A stretch of DNA of 18,588 bases, taken from positions 1-18,588 of the forward strand of contig JAJQFX010000203.1 of the NCBI GenBank assembly GCA_021200895.1, in the 5' to 3' direction. Under the pieces are notes generated by a model. It saw only the letters and a list, made by a program, of their open reading frames with translations, ran no database searches and was not told where the DNA came from. Source of the stretch: Clostridiales bacterium. Lineage in GTDB: Bacteria > Bacillota > Clostridia > Oscillospirales > Oscillospiraceae. The position numbers were made by a program, and so were the translations under genes. Position 1 is the first letter of the stretch. Each line of letters begins with the position of its first letter. Below, one piece after another: positions 9,052 through 14,250 of this stretch.

Positions 9052-9067
9052 ACACAACTTCTTGTGT
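9052..9067 (+). promoter_or_regulatory. NrdR box 1
   Basis: ACACAACTTCTTGTGT has perfect 6-bp inverted arms (ACACAA/TTGTGT) and fits the NrdR-box consensus ACACWATATATWGTGT except in three of the four central bases. NrdR is the ATP/dATP-sensing repressor of ribonucleotide reductase genes. A second box starts 32 bp further on, the standard spacing of about three helical turns. Confidence 0.8.
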
Positions 9068-9083
9068 TTGTCATTTTTGTCAC

Positions 9084-9099
9084 CTACTAGATATTGATT
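9084..9099 (+). promoter_or_regulatory. NrdR box 2, overlapping the nrdD -35 element
   Basis: CTACTAGATATTGATT matches the NrdR consensus at 11 of 16 positions, including 10 of the 11 bases of the core ACWATATATWG. It lies exactly 32 bp from box 1 with a 16-bp gap. Its last six bases are the proposed -35 hexamer, so repressor binding would block RNA polymerase directly. Confidence 0.7.
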
Positions 9100-9122
9100 T
9101 TTTTGTGGAAACCTGCTATGAT
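9094..9122 (+). promoter_or_regulatory. Sigma-A promoter of nrdDG, extended -10
   Basis: The -35 is TTGATT (9094-9099), followed by a 17-bp spacer and the -10 TATGAT (9117-9122). A TG dinucleotide one base before the -10 (9114-9115) makes it an extended -10. Transcription would start near 9129. The -35 lies inside NrdR box 2. Confidence 0.75.
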
Positions 9123-9128
9123 AATGGT

Positions 9129-9311
9129 GTTCTTTCGAGGCGCGGCCCTTCCGGGGCGGCGCACATGAAACCTGTTTCCCGTGCGGGATGTATCCCCCCG
9201 CAAAGGCTGCCCCTCCGGCGAAGCGCTTTCTCTTGCGTCCTTCCACCTTATAACGGCAGCGGACCGGATACCAAATCAGACAAAGAAAAAAAGGAAAAGA
9301 AGGCGTTTACT
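9129..9311 (+). other. Long structured leader of nrdD
   Basis: From the predicted start to the nrdD ATG there are about 180 bases. GGGGCGGC (9153-9160) can pair with GCTGCCCC (9206-9213, one G-U). This would enclose two hairpins: GCAC/GTGC with an inner GAAA-CCTG-TTTC (9161-9184), and GGGA-TGTA-TCCC (9185-9196). That is a three-way-junction shape. I do not recognise a known riboswitch, and GC-rich DNA pairs easily by chance. The last 40 bases are A-rich and unstructured and contain the ribosome-binding site. Confidence 0.35.
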
Positions 9312-11462
9312 ATGCAAGTAATCAAGAGGGACGGCACCTTTGTGTCCTTTGACCGCACAAAAATCGCGCAGGCTATCCAGAATGCCAATGAGGACGTGGC
9401 CCTTGTCTATCGCATCCCCCGCGAAATGGTGGACTATATCACCGATGCCGTCTGTGAGGAGTGCTTCCGCCGGGAGCGCATCCTGGTGGAGGACATTCAG
9501 GACATGGTGGAGGAGGAGCTGACTAAGAAGGCCAACTACCACCTGGCCAAGGCCTACATGATTTACCGCTACAAGCGCTCCCTGGCCCGGAAGCAGAACA
9601 CCACCGACGACTCCATCCTGGAGCTCATCCACAACCAGAACAAGGAGATGGCGGAGGAGAACTCCAATAAGGACACCACCGTGGCCTCCACCCAGCGGGA
9701 CTATATCGCCGGCATCGTCAGCCGGGATTTGACCCGCCGCGTCCTCCTGCCGGAGAAAATTGCCAAGGCTCACGACGAGGGCATCCTCCACTTCCACGAC
9801 GCGGACTACTTCGTCCAGCCCATCTTCAACTGCTGCCTCATCAATATCGGTGATATGCTGGACAACGGCACCATGATGAACGGCAAGCTCATCGAAAGCC
9901 CTAAGAGCTTCCAGGTGGCCTGCACCGTCACCACCCAAATCATCGCCTGCGTGGCCTCCAACCAGTACGGCGGCCAGAGCGTGGACATCAGCCATCTGGG
10001 CAAGTACCTCCGCCGCAGCCGGAACAAGTTCCGCAAGAAAATCCTCGCCGCCGCCGGGGGCGAAATGGACGAGGCGCTGCTGAACAACCTGGTGGAGGAG
10101 CGGCTGCGCACCGAGCTGTCCAACGGTGTCCAGACCATTCAGTACCAAATCAACACCCTGATGACCACCAACGGCCAGAGCCCCTTCGTCACCCTGTTCC
10201 TGTACCTGCGGGAGGACGACCCCTATATTGAGGAGAACGCCCTCATCATCGAGGAGATTTTGCGTCAGCGCCTGCTGGGCATCAAGAACGAGAGCGGCGT
10301 CTACGTCACCCCCGCCTTCCCCAAGCTGGTGTATGTGCTGGACGAAAACAACAACCTGAACGGCGGGGCCTATGACTACCTGACCGAACTTGCCATCCGC
10401 TGCTCCGCCAAGCGGATGTACCCTGACTACATCTCCGCCAAGAAGATGCGGGAGAACTATGAGGGCAACGTGTTCTCCCCCATGGGCTGCCGCTCCTTCC
10501 TGGCCCCCTGGAAGAACGAGAAAGGGGAGTACCAGTTCGAGGGCCGGTTCAATCAGGGCGTCGTCTCCATCAACCTGCCCCAAATCGGCCTGGCCGTCCA
10601 CGGCAATATGGATAAGTTCTGGCCGGAGTTTGACCGGCGGCTGGAGCTGTGCAAGGAGGCGCTGATGTGCCGCCACAACGCACTGAAGGGCGTCACCTCC
10701 GACGCCAGCCCCATCCACTGGCAGTACGGCGCCATCGCCCGGCTGGACAAGGGGGAGCCCATTGACAAGCTGCTCTATGGCGGCTACTCCTCCATCTCCC
10801 TGGGCTATATCGGCCTGTATGAGTTGACCTACCTGATGACCGGCCAGAGCCAGACAACCCCGGAGGGGCAGGAGTTTGCCCTCCAGGTCATGCAGCACTT
10901 GAAGGATACCGTCATGCGCTGGCGGGCGGAGACCAACATCGGCTTCGCCCTGTACGGCACCCCGGCGGAGAGCCTGTGCTACCGCTTCGCCCGCATCGAC
11001 CAGGAGAAGTACGGCAGCGTGCCCAATGTCACCGATAAGGGGTATTACACCAACTCCTACCATGTAGACGTGCGGGAGGAAATCGACGCTTTCAGCAAGT
11101 TCCAGCTGGAGGCCAAGTTCCAGGCCCTGTCCAGCGGCGGCTGCATTAGTTATGCGGAGATCCCCAACATGGCGGACAACCTGACCGCCCTGACCGACCT
11201 GGTGAAGTTCATCTACGACAACATTCAGTACGCCGAGTTCAACACTAAGAGCGATTACTGCCAGTGCTGCGGCTACAGCGGCGAGATTCAAATCGTGGAG
11301 GACGCCCACAGCGGTGAGCTGGTCTGGGAGTGCCCCTGCTGCGGCAACCGGGACCACAACAAGATGAACGTGGTGCGCCGTACCTGCGGTTATCTGGGGG
11401 AGAACTTCTGGAACGTGGGTAAAACCAAAGAAATCAACAGCCGGGTGCTGCATTTGACCTGA
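9312..11462 (+). CDS. nrdD: Anaerobic (class III) ribonucleoside-triphosphate reductase NrdD
   Basis: This 716-residue glycyl-radical enzyme reduces ribonucleoside triphosphates to dNTPs without oxygen. The N-terminal ATP cone (about 1-90) starts with MQVIKRDGTFVSFDR, and that is why the ATG at 9312 was chosen over earlier in-frame ATGs. GAAGG lies 8 bases before it. The large catalytic barrel follows. A C-terminal zinc site has two Cys pairs (C650/C653 and C674/C677), and the glycyl-radical loop RRTCGYLG places the radical on Gly693. The gene is followed 22 bases later by its activase nrdG. The NrdR boxes upstream predict repression when dATP is plentiful. No aerobic reductase is present in the window, in keeping with an anaerobic host. 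Confidence 0.98.
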   Translation: MQVIKRDGTFVSFDRTKIAQAIQNANEDVALVYRIPREMVDYITDAVCEECFRRERILVEDIQDMVEEELTKKANYHLAKAYMIYRYKRSLARKQNTTDDSILELIHNQNKEMAEENSNKDTTVASTQRDYIAGIVSRDLTRRVLLPEKIAKAHDEGILHFHDADYFVQPIFNCCLINIGDMLDNGTMMNGKLIESPKSFQVACTVTTQIIACVASNQYGGQSVDISHLGKYLRRSRNKFRKKILAAAGGEMDEALLNNLVEERLRTELSNGVQTIQYQINTLMTTNGQSPFVTLFLYLREDDPYIEENALIIEEILRQRLLGIKNESGVYVTPAFPKLVYVLDENNNLNGGAYDYLTELAIRCSAKRMYPDYISAKKMRENYEGNVFSPMGCRSFLAPWKNEKGEYQFEGRFNQGVVSINLPQIGLAVHGNMDKFWPEFDRRLELCKEALMCRHNALKGVTSDASPIHWQYGAIARLDKGEPIDKLLYGGYSSISLGYIGLYELTYLMTGQSQTTPEGQEFALQVMQHLKDTVMRWRAETNIGFALYGTPAESLCYRFARIDQEKYGSVPNVTDKGYYTNSYHVDVREEIDAFSKFQLEAKFQALSSGGCISYAEIPNMADNLTALTDLVKFIYDNIQYAEFNTKSDYCQCCGYSGEIQIVEDAHSGELVWECPCCGNRDHNKMNVVRRTCGYLGENFWNVGKTKEINSRVLHLT

Positions 11463-11484
11463 GCCGACCAATGGGAGAATGACT

Positions 11485-12018
11485 ATGAATTACGCCGCCA
11501 TCAAAAAGTGCAACATCTCCAACGGCCCTGGCTGCCGCACCGCCCTGTTCGTCTCCGGCTGCACCCACCACTGCGAGGGCTGCTTCAACCAGGAGGCCTG
11601 GGACTTCCACTACGGCCAGTCCTTCACCCCCGCCGTGGAGGAGGAAATCATCGAGAGCCTCCGCCCCGGCCACATCCGCGGCCTGAGCCTGCTGGGAGGC
11701 GAGCCCTTTGAGCCCGTCAACCAGCCGGCCCTGCTCCCCCTGCTGCGCCGGGTGCGCCGGGAGTTGCCGGACAAGACCGTCTGGTGCTACACCGGCTACA
11801 ACTATGAGACCGACCTCCTTCTCGGCCATGTGGGAGACCCCGCCGTCACCCGGGAGCTGCTGAGTTACCTGGACGTGCTGGTGGACGGGGACTTCCGCCT
11901 GGCGGAGAAAAATATCCGCCTCCGGTTCCGAGGCAGCGAGAATCAGCGCATCATCGATGTGCCCCAGAGCCTGGCCCAGGGGACTGTCGTCCTGTGGGAC
12001 GGGACGGCTACGCCCTGA
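11485..12018 (+). CDS. nrdG: Anaerobic ribonucleotide reductase activating protein NrdG
   Basis: This 177-residue radical-SAM enzyme installs the glycyl radical on NrdD. The CX3CX2C motif CTHHCEGC supplies Cys26, Cys30 and Cys33 for the 4Fe-4S cluster, and LLGGEP is the SAM-binding GGE motif. Two in-frame ATGs are available. The one at 11485 is 7 bases after GGAG, whereas the one at 11479 is only 1 base away, so 11485 is the likely start. It shares the message of nrdD and ends just before a strong terminator. Confidence 0.96.
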   Translation: MNYAAIKKCNISNGPGCRTALFVSGCTHHCEGCFNQEAWDFHYGQSFTPAVEEEIIESLRPGHIRGLSLLGGEPFEPVNQPALLPLLRRVRRELPDKTVWCYTGYNYETDLLLGHVGDPAVTRELLSYLDVLVDGDFRLAEKNIRLRFRGSENQRIIDVPQSLAQGTVVLWDGTATP

Positions 12019-12035
12019 GGCGCCGGACAAGACAG

Positions 12036-12064
12036 GTATTTTCACCTCACGCAAAGCATACCTT
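12036..12064 (+). promoter_or_regulatory. Possible sigma-E promoter of ylbJ inside the terminator
   Basis: GTATTTT (12036-12042) matches 5 of 7 bases of the sigma-E -35 pattern KMATATT. After 14 bases comes CATACCTT (12057-12064), sharing CATAC and the final T with the -10 pattern CATACAAT. The spacing is exactly the canonical one. Transcription would start near 12070, after the left arm of the hairpin, leaving a leader of about 13 bases with the Shine-Dalgarno site free. ylbJ is sigma-E controlled in Bacillus. Confidence 0.4.
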
Positions 12065-12082
12065 TGCGTGAGGTGATTTTTT
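12042..12082 (+). terminator. nrdDG terminator whose right arm is the ylbJ ribosome-binding site
   Basis: A perfect 15-bp stem (12042-12056 with 12062-12076) with a 5-base loop CATAC is followed directly by six T (12077-12082), a textbook intrinsic terminator 23 bases after nrdG. The ylbJ ATG starts on the very next base. GAGGTGA, the ylbJ Shine-Dalgarno site (12070-12076), is inside the right arm, so any read-through message would hide it in the hairpin. Confidence 0.93.
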
Positions 12083-13327
12083 ATGTCTGCACGCCGTACG
12101 GTGTTCCCCACGCTGACGGTAGCCCTCTGCCTGGTTGGCTTCGCCCTGGCGCTGGTGCTGCGCCCGGCGGACGCGGCGGCTGGGGCGAAAACCGGTCTGA
12201 ACCTCTGCGCCCAGGTGGTGCTGCCCTCCCTGTTCCCCTTCTTCGTGCTGTCGGCGCTGGTGACGGAGCTGGGGCTGGGCAGCGCTTTGGGGCGCTGGTG
12301 CGGCCCGGCGATGGGAGCGCTCTTCGGCGTCAGCGGCAGCGGCGCTGCTGCGCTGCTGCTGGGGCTCATCGGAGGATACCCCCTGGGGGCCAGGACGGTG
12401 GCCCAGCTCTATGAACAGGGCCAACTCTCCCGGCAGGATGGGGAGCGGCTGCTGCTCTTCTGCAACAACGGCGGCCCCGCCTTTATCCTCAGCGTGGCGG
12501 GGGGCAGCGTGCTGGGCAGCGTCCAGGTGGGATGGCTGCTGCTGGGCATCCACATCGTCAGCGCCCTGTGCTGCGGCCTGCTGGGGCGCTGGCTGAGACC
12601 GGGAACGGAGCCCGTGCGCCCGTCCCCTGGCAGCGCCCCCATGGTGCGCAGCGTCCGATTCTCCCAGGCGTTTACCAACGCCATCGGCAGCGCGGTGCAG
12701 TCCTCGCTGAACGTCTGCGCCTGCGTGGTGCTGTTCGCGGTGATTTTGCGGCTGGCGCGGCTCTTTGGACTGCTCCAGCCCGGTGTGAAGCTGCTGGAGG
12801 GGCTGGGGATGAACACGGTCTGCGCCGAGGCGCTGCTGTCCGGCGTGGTGGAGCTGACCAATGGGGTGGCCCTGCTGGAGGGGGCCTCCGTCTACTATGC
12901 CGTGCCGGTGGCCGCCTTTCTGCTGGGCTTCGGCGGGCTGTCCATTTTCTGCCAGACCGCCTCCATGCTGGCCGCCAGCGGGCTGTCTCCCCTGTGGTGC
13001 CTGAAAGGGCAGCTGCTCCACGGCTGCCTCTCCTTCGTGCTGGCCACGGCGGCGGTGCAATGGTTCCCCTGGGCGGTCGGCACGATGACTTCCGCCGCCG
13101 CTGTGACCGGAGGGTGCTCCGCCGCCCTTCTGCCGCCTCTCCTTGGAATGGGGGCCTGGTGCGGGGTCTTGGGTATCGCTGTTCTTTTTCGGAAAAAGGT
13201 AGCTTTTTTCGGGGAAAAGCGGTATGATAAAGACAGCCAGTTTCAGAGAAAGAGAGGCCCTTTGCTATGCTGTTTCGCAAGGACATTGAACCGCGCTGCC
13301 AATACTGCGCCAAGGGGGAGCCGTTGA
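12083..13327 (+). CDS. ylbJ: Sporulation integral membrane protein YlbJ
   Basis: A 414-residue polytopic membrane protein with the nucleoside-recognition ('gate') fold of YlbJ, SpoIIM-like spore membrane proteins and related transport gates. The conserved stretches PSLFPFF (48-54), GGYPLGA (97-103) and CNNGGPAFI (127-135) appear in the usual order, with about eight hydrophobic segments. YlbJ is needed for spore cortex formation in Bacillus. The start is fixed by GAGGTGA six bases upstream. The last 45 residues, from about FRKKVAFFGEK onward, are charged, come from AT-richer DNA and overlap the next gene by 61 bases, so the natural C-terminus in relatives is probably shorter. No stop occurs earlier in this frame. 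Confidence 0.9.
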   Translation: MSARRTVFPTLTVALCLVGFALALVLRPADAAAGAKTGLNLCAQVVLPSLFPFFVLSALVTELGLGSALGRWCGPAMGALFGVSGSGAAALLLGLIGGYPLGARTVAQLYEQGQLSRQDGERLLLFCNNGGPAFILSVAGGSVLGSVQVGWLLLGIHIVSALCCGLLGRWLRPGTEPVRPSPGSAPMVRSVRFSQAFTNAIGSAVQSSLNVCACVVLFAVILRLARLFGLLQPGVKLLEGLGMNTVCAEALLSGVVELTNGVALLEGASVYYAVPVAAFLLGFGGLSIFCQTASMLAASGLSPLWCLKGQLLHGCLSFVLATAAVQWFPWAVGTMTSAAAVTGGCSAALLPPLLGMGAWCGVLGIAVLFRKKVAFFGEKRYDKDSQFQRKRGPLLCCFARTLNRAANTAPRGSR

Positions 13328-13476
13328 AGGACGGGCAAATCGCCTGCCCAAAGAAGGGGGTCGTCTCCCCCGGCTATCACTGCTTCCGCTTTCAGTATGA
13401 CCCGTTGAAGCGGGTGCCGCCTCAACCGGCAGTTCCTGATTTTTCCAAATTTTCCGACGAAGATTTCACCCTCTGA
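13267..13476 (+). CDS. Small four-cysteine protein, unknown function
   Basis: This 69-residue soluble protein starts at an ATG 9 bases after GAGAGG. It has no signal peptide or membrane segment. Four cysteines (C11, C14, C27 and C39), the first two as CQYC, suggest one small zinc or iron site. The pattern DIEP.C.YC, CPKKGVVSPGYHC and FQYDPLKRVPP is one I recall from small uncharacterised proteins of Clostridia, but I cannot name a family. It overlaps the end of ylbJ by 61 bases in another frame. Its independent start signal and the distinct motif make it a real gene. An AT-rich stretch with TATGAT (13223-13228) lies upstream, but no convincing -35 was found. Confidence 0.8.
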   Translation: MLFRKDIEPRCQYCAKGEPLKDGQIACPKKGVVSPGYHCFRFQYDPLKRVPPQPAVPDFSKFSDEDFTL

Positions 13477-13562
13477 GCCTCCACAGGCATTTTTCCCGCA
13501 GAACTGGGCAAAGTAACGGCGTACCAACCGTGCCATTGCGCGGAAACGAGGGAGGATTTGCC

Positions 13563-13778
13563 ATGTTGGATAAAACCGCTTTGACCCTGGCCATTATCGG
13601 CGGGCTGAACTGGGGGCTGATTGGCCTGTTCCGGTTCGACCTGGTGGCCTGGCTGTTCGGCGGCTCCGGGACTGTGCTCAGCCGCCTGGTCTATGGTCTG
13701 GTGGGGCTGGCCGCGATCTGGTGCATCTCGCTGCTCTTCCGGGACAACGATACCGTTCGGCAGGAACACGCCACCTGA
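13563..13778 (+). CDS. DUF378 family small membrane protein
   Basis: A 71-residue protein from the ATG at 13563, which follows GGAGG by 7 bases. An upstream in-frame ATG (13530) has no such site. Two hydrophobic helices, with the GGLNWGLIGLFRFDLVAWLFGG motif region between and within them, and the second helix VYGLVGLAAIW match DUF378 (YuzA-like) proteins. These are small bacterial inner-membrane proteins of unknown function. A strong terminator lies 28 bases after the stop, so it is not part of the copper operon. Confidence 0.88.
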   Translation: MLDKTALTLAIIGGLNWGLIGLFRFDLVAWLFGGSGTVLSRLVYGLVGLAAIWCISLLFRDNDTVRQEHAT

Positions 13779-13806
13779 TGTTATCGCCGGAGGCTTCCGG
13801 CCAGCG

Positions 13807-13838
13807 ACTGCGCGTCTTTGCTGACGCGCAGTTTTTTT
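13807..13838 (+). terminator. Intrinsic terminator after the DUF378 gene
   Basis: ACTGCGCGTC (13807-13816) pairs perfectly with GACGCGCAGT (13823-13832) around a 6-base loop, followed by seven T (13832-13838). It insulates the copper operon promoter that begins 12 bases later. Confidence 0.92.
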
Positions 13839-13849
13839 GTCTTTCCCCC

Positions 13850-13878
13850 TTGACAAATACCCCCGTAGGGTATATACT
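13850..13878 (+). promoter_or_regulatory. Promoter of the csoR-copA operon
   Basis: A consensus -35 TTGACA (13850-13855) and the -10 TATACT (13873-13878) are separated by 17 bp. The spacer contains the first CsoR operator, so repressor and RNA polymerase would exclude each other. Confidence 0.93.
13857..13873 (+). promoter_or_regulatory. CsoR operator 1 (in the promoter spacer)
   Basis: ATACCCCCGTAGGGTAT is a near-palindrome of the G/C-tract type bound by CsoR copper repressors (TACCCC...GGGGTA). It fills the space between -35 and -10. One arm carries three G where the consensus has four. Confidence 0.85.
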
Positions 13879-13894
13879 GCTGTTATGATAAAAG

Positions 13895-13911
13895 ATACCC
13901 CCAAGGGGTAT
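13895..13911 (+). promoter_or_regulatory. CsoR operator 2 (downstream of the start site)
   Basis: ATACCCCCAAGGGGTAT is a perfect 7+7 palindrome around a 3-base centre, 38 bp centre-to-centre from operator 1 and just upstream of the csoR Shine-Dalgarno site. Two operators flanking the start site suggest tight or cooperative repression. Confidence 0.85.
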
Positions 13912-13932
13912 ATAAGGAAGGAGGTGACCCAC

Positions 13933-14232
13933 ATGGAGGAGCAGTGCTGCTGCACCCGCAAAAAGGAGCGCTCTGAGGCCGAGCATCGGGACCTCATCAA
14001 CCGCCTGAGCCGCATCGAGGGCCAGGTGCGAGGGCTGAAACGGATGGTGGATGAGGATTGCTACTGTGTGGACATCCTGACCCAGGTCAGCGCCACCACC
14101 GCCGCCCTGAACAGCTTCACCAAGGAGCTGCTGTCCACCCACATCCGCACCTGCGTGGCGGATGACATCCGGGCCGGGAACGATGAAAAGGTGGAGGAAC
14201 TGGTGCGAACCCTGCAAAAGCTGCTGAAATAG
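13933..14232 (+). CDS. csoR: Copper-sensing transcriptional repressor CsoR
   Basis: A 99-residue all-helical CsoR/RcnR-family (DUF156) repressor. The copper ligands are all present with canonical spacing: Cys45, His70 and Cys74 (Cys +25 His, +4 Cys). The family core NRLSRIEGQVRGL leads into the MVDEDCYCVDILTQV helix. An extra N-terminal CCC cluster (5-7) is not part of the known site. The start at 13933 follows a near-perfect AAGGAGGTGA; an ATG further upstream would place operator DNA inside the gene and was rejected. It autoregulates through the two operators and is 18 bases upstream of copA. Cu(I) binding releases the repressor and turns on the efflux pump. Confidence 0.97.
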   Translation: MEEQCCCTRKKERSEAEHRDLINRLSRIEGQVRGLKRMVDEDCYCVDILTQVSATTAALNSFTKELLSTHIRTCVADDIRAGNDEKVEELVRTLQKLLK

Positions 14233-14250
14233 AGCTGGAAAGGAACCGTT

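Larger units (their letters stand above)
8934..9311. other. Divergent yqfC-nrdD regulatory region
   Basis: This 378-base gene-free stretch separates the minus-strand sporulation operon from nrdD. From left to right it holds a weak sigma-E-like promoter for yqfC, two NrdR boxes, the nrdD promoter, and a GC-rich leader of about 180 bases that can fold into nested stems. The nrdD frame happens to be open through most of it, but there is no convincing start signal there. I see no second gene. Confidence 0.7.

Noticed and set aside
9164..9311. An upstream in-frame ATG (9164) that would extend nrdD by 49 residues
   Set aside because: No Shine-Dalgarno site, the extra residues are unlike any ATP cone, and the known NrdD N-terminus begins at 9312.
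9129..9311. Cobalamin riboswitch in the nrdD leader
   Set aside because: The CCCGCAA-like stretch near 9197 recalls one conserved part, but the other conserved B12-box elements are absent and NrdD does not use B12.
9276..11471. A 731-codon open frame on the strand opposite nrdD and nrdG
   Set aside because: It is an antisense shadow caused by GC-rich third positions. NrdD has all its catalytic motifs on the plus strand, and the antisense frame has low-complexity composition with no recognisable domain.
13477..13494. Terminator after the four-Cys gene (GCCT/AGGC followed by T5)
   Set aside because: The stem has only 4 bp, which is too weak to call.
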